Shown: positions 16,934-26,200 of the stretch, in pieces | Layout of the letters: each line of letters starts with the position of its first letter | How positions within the stretch are numbered: the first letter of the stretch is position 1 | Source: Dyadobacter fermentans DSM 18053 | GTDB taxonomy: Bacteria > Bacteroidota > Bacteroidia > Cytophagales > Spirosomataceae | Length of the DNA stretch: 64,000 bases | Assembly: GCF_000023125.1 (NCBI RefSeq) | Contig: NC_013037.1 | Location: 4,255,501-4,319,500 of the forward strand | Direction of reading: 5' to 3' | Notes under the pieces: generated by a model | Told to the model about the DNA's origin: nothing | The model's database searches: none | What the model saw: the letters and a program-made list of their open reading frames with translations, nothing else | Position numbers and translations under genes: made by a program

Positions 16934-17866
16934 TTAAAAAGCAAACAAAAATCCGATACTGAGTGCCTGAGCAAACTGGATCTTATCGCTCTGGTCCTCA
17001 TCGTATACCATAATGGCCCCCAGGTTCACGTTGACCCACTTGTTGATTTTCGCCGTGAGCTGGGCATCGAGCCGGTTATCTATGTTCAGCGGTTCCTTGA
17101 AGCTCGAAAACAGCAGGTACCGGAATTTCAGGTTTACGTCTTTCGCAATGTCTTTATCGAAGTTGGCCACGAGCTGGATCAGCGCCGCTTCGGTCCGCAC
17201 CCGTTTGCCGATGGGCACGCCATAGTTTTTCTGGTCGGGCGTGTTCACGTAGAGGTCTTTGTCGACCACGATCGTTTGCCGCAATGCACCCGGCGCCAGG
17301 TCCACGAAGAAATACGGAACCGGGCGGTACTCGATACCGATGGCCTCCGTCAGATAAGCGGGAGCGAGAATGCCCGAAACTTTCTTTTTGAAGTTGAGTG
17401 AATCGGGGTTGGTGTTGTATTCATAACCGTTTCCAAACTGCGACAGGAAGTTCACATTGGCAAAAAGGCTCCATTTCGCCGTCAGCTCGCGGTTATATTT
17501 GGTGTCGAAAAAAATCCGGTCGACGTTCTTGCGGCTTTGCTGGCCTTTGTTGCGGACAATACCATACTGCCCCTGGAAGTCGTTCCGCCATGAGTTCTTG
17601 CCCTTTTTCTTTTCACTTAATGCATTCAGGAAAAGGCCCAATGCAATGGAATTGACACCGCCGCCCGTCCAGTTGGAACTGAACGATCCCTGGTTGAGGT
17701 TGGCCCCGAATTCGATTTTGTGCCAGGAAGTGTCATTAGCGGTTTTCAGCCGGCCGGAGTTGATCGAGTTGGAAAGATCGACCTTGTTTTGTGCGAGAAC
17801 CGGGAATGTCAGAAGCGCGAGTAAAGTTAGAGCAATAAAGGATGTACGTTGAAGTTTTTGGCTCAT
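16934..17866 (-). CDS. DUF3078 domain outer-membrane-like protein
   Basis: The 310-residue protein has a signal peptide (1-25, ending LAQ). The rest is beta-strand-rich sequence with the DUF3078 marks: 'FGANLNQGSFSSNWTGGGVNS', a WRNDFQGQYG segment, and a terminal strand ending in Phe (FLFAF), typical of outer-membrane beta barrels. The family is restricted to Bacteroidota and has no assigned function; outer-membrane location is inferred. It is upstream of mscL in the same direction. Confidence 0.8.
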   Translation of the reverse strand: MSQKLQRTSFIALTLLALLTFPVLAQNKVDLSNSINSGRLKTANDTSWHKIEFGANLNQGSFSSNWTGGGVNSIALGLFLNALSEKKKGKNSWRNDFQGQYGIVRNKGQQSRKNVDRIFFDTKYNRELTAKWSLFANVNFLSQFGNGYEYNTNPDSLNFKKKVSGILAPAYLTEAIGIEYRPVPYFFVDLAPGALRQTIVVDKDLYVNTPDQKNYGVPIGKRVRTEAALIQLVANFDKDIAKDVNLKFRYLLFSSFKEPLNIDNRLDAQLTAKINKWVNVNLGAIMVYDEDQSDKIQFAQALSIGFLFAF

Positions 17867-17963
17867 CGTTAATGTGTTTAGTGGACCATACTCATTGATT
17901 TTTCCATCTTTTCAGACTAGCAAATGAGGAGGGAACGCTTAAAGTAAAGCAATTTTTGAGGTT

Positions 17964-18566
17964 TTAAAAAAAATCGTCCCCTTCGGAAAGCTTACAATAC
18001 CACATGCGGAGCTTTCTCCGGCCACGCAACAACCGCATTTTGGCAGCGCTTTCGGTGGTCTGGAACATGTGCGCGATGTCGCGGATACTCCGGTTATCGA
18101 GGTACTTAAGGTAGAGCATGGCCTTTTCGGCGAGGTCGAGCTGGTCGAGGGCCTCTTTCAACGTGCCCAGGTCAATTTCCTCCCGGAAAACGTCGTCCAG
18201 GCTGGCTGCCGCCAGTTCTTCCCCTGCTTCGAAAGTTTCGCCGGGCACGAGGATCACCCTGCGCTTGCTCACGCGCGCGAGGTCCATGCAATGATTGTGG
18301 GTGATGGTAAAAAGCCAGGTGGAGAATTTGGCGCCGGTCTTGAAGGTGTTCATCTTACCGATCAGTTTCAGAAACACATCGTGCATGACATCCTCCGCCC
18401 GCGTGGCGTCCCTGGTGAGTGCAACGCACTTTTGGTAGACCTTCACGGCATAGCGCTCGTAAAGTTTCTGGAAATGACGATTGTCCCTTGATTCGAGGAA
18501 AAGCCTAACTAGTTCTTCGTCTGTCGAATTATGCTCCGAACAGGAATTGCTCCGTATTTCGACCAT
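17964..18566 (-). CDS. ECF-type RNA polymerase sigma factor
   Basis: The 200-residue protein has sigma-70 region 2 (RYAVKVYQKCVALTRD through 'AEDVMHDVFLKLI' and 'FSTWLFTITHNHCMDLARV') and region 4 (LDLAEKAMLYLKYLDNRSI, with a helix-turn-helix 'IAHMFQTTESAAKMRLLRGR'). It is an extracytoplasmic-function sigma factor. No anti-sigma gene is adjacent: the neighbours are the ribosomal operon terminator and, 97 bases downstream, the DUF3078 gene. Its regulon cannot be inferred. Confidence 0.9.
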   Translation of the reverse strand: MVEIRSNSCSEHNSTDEELVRLFLESRDNRHFQKLYERYAVKVYQKCVALTRDATRAEDVMHDVFLKLIGKMNTFKTGAKFSTWLFTITHNHCMDLARVSKRRVILVPGETFEAGEELAAASLDDVFREEIDLGTLKEALDQLDLAEKAMLYLKYLDNRSIRDIAHMFQTTESAAKMRLLRGRRKLRMWYCKLSEGDDFF

Positions 18567-18642
18567 TCTGCCTGATGAAATGCCGCCGATAGCGTGTGTT
18601 GAAAATTAAATTGCATTTAACTTTTTGTAAATATGACAAAAA

Positions 18643-18673
18643 ACGCCTGGTATCCAAATTAGATACCAGGCGT
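18643..18673 (-). terminator. Terminator of the rplM-rpsI-rpsB-tsf cluster
   Basis: A perfect 12-bp stem (ACGCCTGGTATC, 18643-18654, with GATACCAGGCGT, 18662-18673) is followed on the minus strand by six T. It lies just beyond the tsf stop. Confidence 0.9.
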
Positions 18674-18699
18674 CGTCAATATATTTATTAAGAGTTGGC

Positions 18700-19536
18700 T
18701 TAGCCGCCGATCGAAATACGTTTGAAGGTAGACACGGTCAATTCTTTGCCGGTTTTTTCAAGCAACTGACGGATAGTCAGCGAAGAATCCTTCACGAACT
18801 CCTGGTTCAGCAGCGTAAACTCCTTATAGAATTTCTGCAATTTACCCTGAGCGATTTTTTCAAGCATTGCCTCAGGCTTGCCTTCTGCACGAGCCTGCTC
18901 TTTACCTACTTCGATTTCACGCTCAACGGTAGCAGAGTCAACACCGTCTTTATCCAATGCAACAGGCTTCATCGCCGCGATTTGCATTGCTACGTCTTTG
19001 CCCAGTTCAGTTACGTCTGCGCCATTCACGCCTGTGAATGCCACGAGCACGCCCAGTTTACCGTTTGAGTGGATGTAAGGAACCACTTTGTCGGCAGTGA
19101 CATTTTCGTAACCAACGATTTCCAGTTTCTCACCCAATTTACCAGTCAGCTCAATCATGTGCTCGCTAACGGGACGGCCGTCAGCCAAGGTAGCCGAAAG
19201 CAATGCGTCTTTGTCGGAAATGTTGTCTGCAACCGCTTTGTCGAGAATGCTCTGCGCAAGCGTTTTGAAATCTTCCACGTTAGAAACAGGCTCTGTTTCG
19301 CAAGCCAGGGCAACCAGTTTGCCGTTTGAACCATCCGCGCTGATGTTGATCAGAACAGTTCCTTCCGATACAGCGTTGTCGGCACGTTTTGCGGCAACTT
19401 TCTGTCCTTGCTTACGGAGAATATCAACGGCTTTGTCGAAATCGCCATCTGCTTCCTGCAGGGCTTTTTTACAATCCATCATGCCCGCGCCGGTCATCTG
19501 GCGGAGTTTGTTTACATCTTGTGCGGTAATTGCCAT
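18700..19536 (-). CDS. tsf: Translation elongation factor Ts
   Basis: The 278-residue protein starts with the UBA-like domain and signature 'VNKLRQMTGAGMMDCKKALQE' and contains the TDF-like contact with EF-Tu in 'KRADNAVSEGTVLI'. EF-Ts is the nucleotide exchange factor that recycles EF-Tu. It follows rpsB, as in most bacteria, but with an unusually long 182-base gap that contains a terminator-like hairpin. Confidence 0.97.
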   Translation of the reverse strand: MAITAQDVNKLRQMTGAGMMDCKKALQEADGDFDKAVDILRKQGQKVAAKRADNAVSEGTVLINISADGSNGKLVALACETEPVSNVEDFKTLAQSILDKAVADNISDKDALLSATLADGRPVSEHMIELTGKLGEKLEIVGYENVTADKVVPYIHSNGKLGVLVAFTGVNGADVTELGKDVAMQIAAMKPVALDKDGVDSATVEREIEVGKEQARAEGKPEAMLEKIAQGKLQKFYKEFTLLNQEFVKDSSLTIRQLLEKTGKELTVSTFKRISIGG

Positions 19537-19639
19537 GATCGTGATAAATATTATGTATTAATGTTTTGTATTGAAATGGCCTTTAACCGGAGATTATCAA
19601 TTGGTTAAGGAATTCCATCTCGGAGAATTTTAAAAAAAC

Positions 19640-19668
19640 GTAGCCCATAGCAAGAGGCTATGGGCTAC
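19640..19668 (-). terminator. Hairpin with T-run between rpsB and tsf
   Basis: A perfect 12-bp stem (GTAGCCCATAGC, 19640-19651, with GCTATGGGCTAC, 19657-19668) with a five-base loop is followed on the minus strand by seven T. It would end or attenuate transcripts after rpsB and so lower tsf expression, unless tsf has its own promoter. Confidence 0.75.
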
Positions 19669-19718
19669 CGTATATGTCAACTATGGCGAGTCATTTGCAA
19701 ACTACGCCATATTGCCCT

Positions 19719-20537
19719 TTACTCTTCGTCGGATTCAGCAACTTCTGCTTCTGCCGCAACTTCGGCGCGAGGAGCTGCCTCGTCACCTTTGTCAGCTGCG
19801 CGTTTTGCTTCTTCTTCCTCAACCAGGCGCTGATCGTCTTTATCTTGCTTGCGTTCCATCAAACCTTCTTCGATAGCCTTACCGATCGCCAGGGTGATCA
19901 ACGAGATCGCTTTGTAAGCATCGTCGTTAGATGGGATAGGGAAGTCAACCAATTCAGGGTTAGAGTTGGTATCGCAGATCGCAAAAATAGGGATGTTCAA
20001 TCTTTTTGCTTCTGCAACCGCAATGTGCTCGCGTTTTACATCAACGATGAAAAGTGCCGCTGGAAGGCGAGTAAGGTCCGCTACACCACCTAGTACTCTT
20101 TCCAGTTTCTCCTTTTCACGTGTAAGCATCAGGCGTTCTCTTTTCGCAATATTGCTAACCGTGGCTTCGTCTTTCAGCATCTTCTCGAGAGTCTGCATTT
20201 TTTTCAAAGACTTGCGAATCGTGCCAAAGTTTGTCAGCATACCACCCAACCAGCGATCGGTTACGTAAGGCATTTTAAGGCGTTTTGCCTCTTCCGTTAC
20301 GATTTCCTGCGCTTGTTTTTTAGTAGCAACAAACATGATCTTACGTCCTGAACGAACGATCTGTTTCAACGCAGCTTCCGCGTCGTTGAGGCAGCTCAAA
20401 GTTTTGTTCAGGTCAATGATGTGGATCCCGTTCTTCTCCATGAAGATATACGGAGCCATCCGTGGATCCCACTTGCGGGTAAGGTGACCAAAGTGGACAC
20501 CTGCATCCAATAGTTCTTTATATTCTATTTGTGCCAT
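19719..20537 (-). CDS. rpsB: 30S ribosomal protein S2
   Basis: The 272-residue protein matches S2 throughout: [19 protein letters not shown] at the start, '[11 protein letters not shown]', '[13 protein letters not shown]' and '[14 protein letters not shown]'. The C-terminal 45 residues form an acidic, Ala/Glu-rich extension absent from the E. coli protein (241 residues). The frame opens with TTG at 20543; the ATG at 20537 ([10 protein letters not shown]) is the normal start. It is 79 bases after rpsI. Confidence 0.97.
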   Translation of the reverse strand: MAQIEYKELLDAGVHFGHLTRKWDPRMAPYIFMEKNGIHIIDLNKTLSCLNDAEAALKQIVRSGRKIMFVATKKQAQEIVTEEAKRLKMPYVTDRWLGGMLTNFGTIRKSLKKMQTLEKMLKDEATVSNIAKRERLMLTREKEKLERVLGGVADLTRLPAALFIVDVKREHIAVAEAKRLNIPIFAICDTNSNPELVDFPIPSNDDAYKAISLITLAIGKAIEEGLMERKQDKDDQRLVEEEEAKRAADKGDEAAPRAEVAAEAEVAESDEE

Positions 20538-20616
20538 TGCCAAATTTGATTAATAATGATTTTGAAATTACGCAGCACAATGCATCGGGCACGATAAGCA
20601 ATGTCTGGACGAAATA

Positions 20617-21003
20617 TTAACGTTTCGAGAACTGGAATCTTCTGCGTGCCTTAGCGCGTCCGTATTTCTTACGCTCAACCATACGTGGGTCACGGGTAAG
20701 GAATCCTTCTTTTTTCAATGCGCCGCGGAATTCGCCGTTGTATTGAACCAGTGCACGTGAAACCGCCATACGGATCGCTTCCGCCTGGCCTGAGATTCCA
20801 CCACCTCTTACGTTTACTTTGATATCGTAACCATTTCCACCGGAGATTGTTGCGAACGGCTGTTGCAACACGATCTGGTGAACTTCAAATGGGAAATATT
20901 CTTTGTAATCACGACCGTTTACTTTAATGTCGCCTTTACCTGGTGTAAGGTAAATACGCGCAACGGCTGTTTTTCTTCTACCTATTGTGTTGATCACTTC
21001 CAT
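20617..21003 (-). CDS. rpsI: 30S ribosomal protein S9
   Basis: The 128-residue protein has the S9 marks GRRKTAVARIYLTPG, 'GGGISGQAEAIRMAVSRALV' and the basic tail KKYGRAKARRRFQFSKR. The extreme C-terminal SKR reaches the ribosomal P site. It starts three bases after the rplM stop, as a co-transcribed pair. Confidence 0.98.
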   Translation of the reverse strand: MEVINTIGRRKTAVARIYLTPGKGDIKVNGRDYKEYFPFEVHQIVLQQPFATISGGNGYDIKVNVRGGGISGQAEAIRMAVSRALVQYNGEFRGALKKEGFLTRDPRMVERKKYGRAKARRRFQFSKR

Positions 21004-21006
21004 GAA

Positions 21007-21450
21007 TTACAATTGGATTTGCTTTGGTTGCTGTGCGCTGTGCGGGTGTTCTGCGGCAGCGTAAACAAACAGGTTTGTAAATAAACGACGTCCCAAACGG
21101 TTCTTTGGAAGCATGCCTTTTACGGCTTTCTCGATCACACGCTCAGGGTGTTTTTCGAGCAACTCGCGAGGAGTCTGAAAACGTTGACCTCCTGGGTAGC
21201 CGGTGTGACGAACGTAAATTTTGTCCGACATCTTCTTACCTGTCAACTTGATCTTATCGGCGTTGATAACGATAACGTTATCACCACAATCCACATGAGG
21301 AGTATAGCTTGCCTTGTGTTTGCCTCTGATAATTTTAGCAACTTCGCTGGCCAGACGACCAAGAACTGCATTTTCAGCATCCACAACAATCCACTCCTTG
21401 TTTACTGTGTTTTTGTTCGCCGAGATGGTTTTGTAGCTTAACGTATCCAC
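21007..21450 (-). CDS. rplM: 50S ribosomal protein L13
   Basis: The 147-residue protein has the L13 signature '[21 protein letters not shown]', the [15 protein letters not shown] block and '[18 protein letters not shown]'. The open frame extends to a TTG at 21459, but the GTG at 21450 gives [13 protein letters not shown], the standard Bacteroidota start. It is the first gene of the ribosomal cluster, with a good promoter about 75 bases upstream. Confidence 0.96.
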   Translation of the reverse strand: MDTLSYKTISANKNTVNKEWIVVDAENAVLGRLASEVAKIIRGKHKASYTPHVDCGDNVIVINADKIKLTGKKMSDKIYVRHTGYPGGQRFQTPRELLEKHPERVIEKAVKGMLPKNRLGRRLFTNLFVYAAAEHPHSAQQPKQIQL

Positions 21451-21522
21451 GATTAACAAAAAATTAAATTGATTTTCAATAATTTACACTGTAACAAGAC
21501 AGTCCATCGCAAAATGGGAGTG

Positions 21523-21554
21523 CAAATATAGAGTTTAACAAATTGAATTACAAG
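21523..21554 (-). promoter_or_regulatory. Promoter of the rplM ribosomal cluster
   Basis: On the minus strand a CTTG (-33 region, 21551-21554) is followed after 20 bases by TATATTTG (21523-21530), a full match to the Bacteroidota TTTG/TAnnTTTG promoter. It lies in the short spacer between the upstream secreted-protein gene and rplM. Confidence 0.6.
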
Positions 21555-21575
21555 TATGTTTGTGAAATTCATTTG

Positions 21576-22280
21576 TCAATGCCCCACCGCGAATGCCAGC
21601 GCAGCGTACGGAAGGCCGTAAACTTTACTCACATGTCGCTGTTTATTATCGAGGTAAACGTTCACATCGTTGATCTTCCGGTTGGTGTAAGTAACCCTTC
21701 CGTACACATAACCCAGCTTGATACCCAGCGTCCTTCCGGCCCTAAACCGCACGAATGCCTCCGACTGCCCGGTATTGTCGCGCAAGGCAAGCGGCAATGC
21801 ATTAAAAAGCGTTGGCTTCGAACTTAGCCACGTATTATAGTAAGGAGAGCCGGTGCCGGGCTTTTCCGGGATGGATTTCTCGTAAAAACCGTGGCGCCGC
21901 GTGCCGTACGTAAGCGCCAGGAGATCGGTATTGGCCCCGATATCGAACTTCCAGAAACTCAGGCTGATGCCTGCGAGGAAGCTTAGTCCGTTCACCGATA
22001 CGTCGCGATACTCGAGATAATCCTTAAAACCTTGGTTGCGCGCCGTTTCGAGGTTGGTGCGCCCTCCGTAATATCCCCACGCCCGAAAACCCAACCCAAG
22101 CCGCAGCCACGGGAGCTTCTGAGGACCGATTTCCTCGTGGTAGGCGATCGAAGGTGCCCAGGAGTCGCTGCCAAAGGCCGTTCCGACATCCACACTGGCT
22201 GCGATCGGAGAACGATTCTGCGCGTGTGTGGCGAGGCTATTCAGTAATAAAATCAGAACCAGTACTTTTAAAATTTTCAT
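21576..22280 (-). CDS. Secreted beta-rich protein of unknown function
   Basis: The 234-residue protein starts with a signal peptide (MKILKVLVLILLLNSLATHA). The rest alternates aromatic and glycine-rich strands ('LRLGLGFRAWGYYGG', 'ISLSFWKFDIGANTDLLALTYG', 'FVRFRAGRTLGIKLGYVYGRV') as in a small outer-membrane barrel. No family was recognised. The start at 22280 was chosen because it opens the signal peptide; the frame extends 17 codons upstream without it. It is divergent from the DUF1080 gene, with 96 bases between starts. Confidence 0.65.
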   Translation of the reverse strand: MKILKVLVLILLLNSLATHAQNRSPIAASVDVGTAFGSDSWAPSIAYHEEIGPQKLPWLRLGLGFRAWGYYGGRTNLETARNQGFKDYLEYRDVSVNGLSFLAGISLSFWKFDIGANTDLLALTYGTRRHGFYEKSIPEKPGTGSPYYNTWLSSKPTLFNALPLALRDNTGQSEAFVRFRAGRTLGIKLGYVYGRVTYTNRKINDVNVYLDNKQRHVSKVYGLPYAALAFAVGH

Positions 22281-22376
22281 TGCTGAACCCGTAGTTAGAT
22301 GATGAATTTGATAAGCAGATCGATGATTCAACTCTTTTTTACAATATTAACTGATCCCCGGAAGAAATCGCGCCTT

Positions 22377-23081
22377 ATGCGTTTGCAAGCGGCTATATTG
22401 CTACTTTTCCTGTTTCCGGAACCTCAATTGCTGGCCCAAACGGACGACCGACTTCAATTCGTGCCGCTCTTCAACGGCAAAAACCTGGACGGCTGGGTGG
22501 ATGTAAATACCTCCAAAGAAACCTGGAAAGTCAAAAACGGCGCGCTGATCTGCTCCGGAAAGCCCATCGGCGTCATGCGCTCCGACCGGCAGTACGAAAA
22601 TTTCATCCTTGAAGTGGAATGGAAGCATATGGAAGCCGGCGGCAACTCGGGCGTATTTATATGGAGCGAAGGCACCCCCCAGGAGCACGACCCGCTCACG
22701 AAGGCCATAGAAGTCCAAATGCTCGAACTCGACTACGCCCGCCAGCACAACGCCACCGACGACTACGTCCACGGCGAACTCTTCCCCACCATGGGCATGA
22801 CGGCCATCCCCGACAACCCGCGCGGCATCCGCAGCAGATCCCTCGAAAAGCGCTGCAAAGGCAAAGGCGAATGGAACAAATATGTGGTTGTGGCGGTGGA
22901 CGGCACCGTAAAACTCTCCGTCAACGGGAAGTTCGTGAACGGCCTCCGCGCCTCTGAGCGCAAAAAAGGCTACATCTGCCTCGAAGCCGAAGGCGCCGAG
23001 ATCCATTTCAGGAACATGCGCATCATGGAGCTACCGGGCGGCATCACCACGCCGGAGCAGGTCGCGCCGGTGGTGCATTGA
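22377..23081 (+). CDS. Exported DUF1080 (3-keto-disaccharide hydrolase-type) protein
   Basis: The mature protein is a single DUF1080 concanavalin-like domain: '[16 protein letters not shown]', '[15 protein letters not shown]', '[19 protein letters not shown]' and a closing [10 protein letters not shown] signal peptide precedes it ([14 protein letters not shown] to LLAQ). Characterised relatives cleave 3-keto-disaccharides or bind glycans. The start at 22377 was chosen because it begins the signal peptide; 26 more upstream codons are open. Total 234 residues; no sugar-oxidising partner gene is nearby. Confidence 0.85.
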   Translation: MRLQAAILLLFLFPEPQLLAQTDDRLQFVPLFNGKNLDGWVDVNTSKETWKVKNGALICSGKPIGVMRSDRQYENFILEVEWKHMEAGGNSGVFIWSEGTPQEHDPLTKAIEVQMLELDYARQHNATDDYVHGELFPTMGMTAIPDNPRGIRSRSLEKRCKGKGEWNKYVVVAVDGTVKLSVNGKFVNGLRASERKKGYICLEAEGAEIHFRNMRIMELPGGITTPEQVAPVVH

Positions 23082-23146
23082 GAATACTTGAATGGGTTAT
23101 GTGCAGGCAAAATATTATATTAGCATAATAACAAACTGAAAAGGCC

Positions 23147-23389
23147 ATGCAACAAACATTTCAGGTAAATTCATCCGATCTCGATAACCGTTTTATAAAA
23201 TCGGTTCAGGAAATTTTTGGCGATAGAAAATTGAAGATCATAGTCGAAGATATTGCGGAGAGCAATGAATACAAAGACGCTCTTTTAGACAGCTTATTTG
23301 GCAGTTGGGAAGGTGAGGAAAGTGGGGAAGAACTTGTAAAGATGATTTATTCAAGTCGAAATGATTCACCACGGGACGTTGAACTATGA
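23147..23389 (+). CDS. Antitoxin-like protein of a broken vapBC locus
   Basis: This 80-residue acidic protein overlaps the following vapC remnant by four bases (ATGA), the usual arrangement of antitoxin-toxin pairs. No DNA-binding fold is plain in the short N-terminus (MQQTFQVNSSDLDNRFIKS), so the assignment rests on context. The region is visibly more AT-rich than the neighbouring genes, as for transferred toxin-antitoxin loci. The antitoxin frame is intact although its toxin is not. Confidence 0.65.
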   Translation: MQQTFQVNSSDLDNRFIKSVQEIFGDRKLKIIVEDIAESNEYKDALLDSLFGSWEGEESGEELVKMIYSSRNDSPRDVEL

Positions 23390-23684
23390 ATCAATATCTA
23401 TTAGATACCAATATTTGCATACACTATCTGAAAGGACACTTTGATTTGAAAAACAAGGTTCGTCAAATTGGTCGTATTAATTGCAAACCTTGCCCGCTGT
23501 TACGGGCTTTTCAATTTATGCCAGAGAAAAGGCCAGACTAAGAAAAAGTGGTCGGACTGTTGGTGACCTTGACTTATTAATCGGTGCCACCGCACTACGA
23601 TATGACCTTATCCTGGCGACCCGCAACACAAAAGATTTTGCAAACCTGGCTGGCATTCAGCTGGAAAATTGGATAGATAATTGA
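23386..23684 (+). pseudogene. VapC-type PIN toxin, inactivated by internal deletion and frameshift
   Basis: The first frame reads MNQYLLDTNICIHYLKGHF, the start of a PIN-domain ribonuclease with its first catalytic Asp (D7), and continues to about 'IGRINC'. It then runs out of homology and stops after 51 codons. The C-terminal half (IYAREKARLRKSG, GDLDLLIGATALRYD, TRNTKDFANLAGI) is intact in another frame from about 23481. A complete VapC of this type has about 130 residues. About 35 codons are missing at the junction near 23480, including the EITVAEL-like segment that carries the second catalytic acid. The product cannot be active. Confidence 0.85.
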
Positions 23685-24484
23685 AAATCTCCTTCATTGG
23701 CGCTGGTAATGTGGCCTGGCATCTGGCGCAGGCGTTTGAGGATGCGGGGCATTGGATTTGCGAGGTGTATAGCCGCGACACGCAGAAAGCGCGTCAGCTG
23801 GCGTCTTCTTTATATGATACCAACATCCAGCCCGACCTCAATTTCTCGGAAAGCGAAGCCGAACTGATCGTGATCGCCGTTACGGACGATGCCATTGAAA
23901 GCATTATCCAACGTATTGTGCTGCCCGAAGGCGTGATCCTCGTCCATACCTCCGGCACGCGCTCGCTCGCTGAATTTCAGAAACTTGTGGAAATTTACAG
24001 CGACGTATATGTCCACACGGGCGTGTTTTATCCATTGCAGACATTCACCAAAGGCGTCGAAATGGAATACAGCGAGCTGCCGTTCTGTATCGAGTCGCGC
24101 AGTGAGCTGATTGAAGGGAAACTGATGCAGCTAGCTTCCAGCGTGAGCGAAAATGTGACCCGCATGGATTCCGACGAGCGCTTCATCCTGCACGTGGCCG
24201 CCGTATTTGCGAGCAATTTCACCAACTACATGCTCACCGTTTCGCACGATCTGCTGGAACGTGAGCAGATCAGCTTCGACCTGTTAAAACCGCTCATTCA
24301 AACGACGATTTACAAAGCCATGCTCTCCGACGATCCGTCCATCGGCCAAACCGGCCCGGCCCGGCGCGGCGATTGGAAAACCACCGCCCGGCACCTCGAA
24401 TATTTACAGGAAACCAACGAGGATTATACCGAAATCTACCGCCTGCTCACCGATAAGATCCGCAACCTCTACATTTCAAAATAA
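23681..24484 (+). CDS. Rossmann-like / DUF2520 domain protein
   Basis: The 267-residue protein has an N-terminal Rossmann NAD(P)-binding motif (ISFIGAGNVAWHLAQAF) and the DUF2520 C-terminal domain (HVAAVFASNFTNYMLTVS, 'LKPLIQTTIYKAM', 'GPARRGDWKTTARHLEYL'). It resembles ketopantoate reductase/6-phosphogluconate dehydrogenase-type folds, but the substrate is unknown. Translation must begin at TTG (23681), overlapping the TGA of the vapC remnant. The next gene is a KdsC-like phosphatase, a pairing often seen in Bacteroidota. Confidence 0.85.
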   Translation: MKISFIGAGNVAWHLAQAFEDAGHWICEVYSRDTQKARQLASSLYDTNIQPDLNFSESEAELIVIAVTDDAIESIIQRIVLPEGVILVHTSGTRSLAEFQKLVEIYSDVYVHTGVFYPLQTFTKGVEMEYSELPFCIESRSELIEGKLMQLASSVSENVTRMDSDERFILHVAAVFASNFTNYMLTVSHDLLEREQISFDLLKPLIQTTIYKAMLSDDPSIGQTGPARRGDWKTTARHLEYLQETNEDYTEIYRLLTDKIRNLYISK

Positions 24485-24548
24485 TAGGAAGCCGCGCCGT
24501 CGCGAAAAAAGTTAGGCTATATTTGCAGGATTCACAATTCGGCTATTC

Positions 24549-25070
24549 ATGGATTCGACTCTTACGGAACGTTTCAAGCGCATTACCACCTTCATTTTTG
24601 ACATCGACGGCGTCATGACCGACGGCAGCGTCATCGCACTGGAAACCGGCGAGCAGCCCCGCATTTTCAACGTGCGCGACGGCTACGGCATCAATCGGGC
24701 GATCAGAATGGGTTACCGCGTGGCCATCATCTCGGCGCAAAGCCAGGTAGGCGTTCGTAAAAGGCTCGAATACCTGGGCGTAACCGATATTTTCATTGGT
24801 ACATCGCCCGATGGCAAGCTGCCTGTTTTCAGAAAATACCTCGCCGAAACCGGCCTCACCGAAGACGAAATCGTGTTCATGGGCGACGATCTGCCCGATT
24901 ACGAGGTCATGCGCACAAGCGTGATGGGCGCCTGCCCGGCCGACTCCGCCGACGAAATCCTGGCCATTGCCGATTATATTTCTCCCAAAAACGGCGGCCG
25001 CGGTGCCGTCCGCGACCTCATCGAACAGGTGATGAAAGTACAGGGAAAATGGATGGCCTGGTTTGAATAA
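24549..25070 (+). CDS. kdsC: KdsC-type HAD phosphatase (KDO 8-phosphate phosphatase family)
   Basis: The 173-residue protein has the KdsC/YrbI-type HAD motifs: DIDGVMTDGS (nucleophile D18 and D20), 'NVRDGYGI', 'VAIISAQ' (motif II Ser/Thr equivalent) and 'VFMGDDLPDYEVM' (motif IV acids). KdsC removes phosphate from KDO-8-phosphate in lipopolysaccharide core synthesis; some family members act on other sugar phosphates. The next gene begins eight bases later. Confidence 0.85.
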   Translation: MDSTLTERFKRITTFIFDIDGVMTDGSVIALETGEQPRIFNVRDGYGINRAIRMGYRVAIISAQSQVGVRKRLEYLGVTDIFIGTSPDGKLPVFRKYLAETGLTEDEIVFMGDDLPDYEVMRTSVMGACPADSADEILAIADYISPKNGGRGAVRDLIEQVMKVQGKWMAWFE

Positions 25071-25078
25071 CGAGCTCG

Positions 25079-26200
25079 GTGGTGGATAAGAAAAAGCGCT
25101 ATTTCCCGAATCTGAACGGTATCCGTGCCATTGCGGCATCGCTGGTGGTATTTCACCACCTCGAACAAGCCAAGCACGCACTGCACATTGCCAATATTTA
25201 CGACTGGCCCATTATCCAGCATGCCGGAAGGCTTGGCGTAGGGCTTTTCTTCGTGTTAAGCGGGTTTCTGATCACCTATCTGCTCCTCGAAGAACGCGGC
25301 CGGTTCGGTAATGTGGATGCTAAAAAGTTCTATCTGCGCCGCGTATTCCGCATTTGGCCTATTTACTTCCTGATCGTCGGCTTATCGTTCTTCGTCTTCC
25401 CGCACTTTCCGATATTCGATTATCCGGGCATTGAAGAAAAGCTCACCGTAGACCTGCCCGAGCGGCTTACGTTGTTGCTTTTGGTGCTGCCCAACTACGC
25501 ATTCGTCCTTTACGACCTGCCCTACTGGTGCGCGCAAACATGGTCGATCGGCGTGGAAGAGCAGTTTTACTACCTCTGGCCGTGGCTGATCAAATACCCG
25601 AAAAAGCGCATTCCGATCCTGATTCTCTTCCTGGCATTAACGGCTGGCCTGCTTTATCTGGGGCTGGAAATGGCTGATCCATCGGCAGAAACCCGCACAT
25701 CCATGATCACGACATTCCTCGGGCAGTTCCGCATTCAGACGATGGCGCTGGGCGGCTTGTGCGCGTGGCTGGTTTACAATGACAAATTGAAATTCCTCGG
25801 TTTCATTTTCCGGAAAGATGTCCAGATCGTTGCCTACACCATCCTGCTGGTGCTGTTCTTTTCAGGCGTACATTTCTTTGGTTTCCTGGAAGTATACGCG
25901 TTTTTTTTCGCATTCTTTGTGCTGAATGTCTCCTGCAATCCGAAGACGATCGTGCATTTGGGGCATCCCGTCATGGATCATCTGGGCAAGATTTCCTACG
26001 GGCTCTACATTTACCATGTGGCGGTAATTGTAGTGATTATCAATCTTTTCGAAATGTACGCGCCGGGCTGGCGCGATGCCGGTTACCAAGTTGTATTGTA
26101 TGCGGTAAGCTATATTGCTTCCGTGGCAGTGGCTACTTTTTCTTTTAACTATATTGAAAAACCCCTCCTCGCCTACAAGGACCGCAAGTTCGGCCGCTAG
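25079..26200 (+). CDS. Acyltransferase family 3 membrane protein
   Basis: The 373-residue protein is an acyltransferase-3 member. It has the N-terminal NGIRAIAASLVVFHH block with the conserved histidine, the 'GRLGVGLFFVLSGFLITYLLL' signature, 'WSIGVEEQFYYLWPW', and about ten transmembrane helices. The family acetylates or otherwise acylates surface sugars. Its start is GTG at 25079, eight bases after the KdsC gene, suggesting co-transcription. It ends back to back with the convergent deacetylase gene. Confidence 0.92.
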   Translation: MVDKKKRYFPNLNGIRAIAASLVVFHHLEQAKHALHIANIYDWPIIQHAGRLGVGLFFVLSGFLITYLLLEERGRFGNVDAKKFYLRRVFRIWPIYFLIVGLSFFVFPHFPIFDYPGIEEKLTVDLPERLTLLLLVLPNYAFVLYDLPYWCAQTWSIGVEEQFYYLWPWLIKYPKKRIPILILFLALTAGLLYLGLEMADPSAETRTSMITTFLGQFRIQTMALGGLCAWLVYNDKLKFLGFIFRKDVQIVAYTILLVLFFSGVHFFGFLEVYAFFFAFFVLNVSCNPKTIVHLGHPVMDHLGKISYGLYIYHVAVIVVIINLFEMYAPGWRDAGYQVVLYAVSYIASVAVATFSFNYIEKPLLAYKDRKFGR

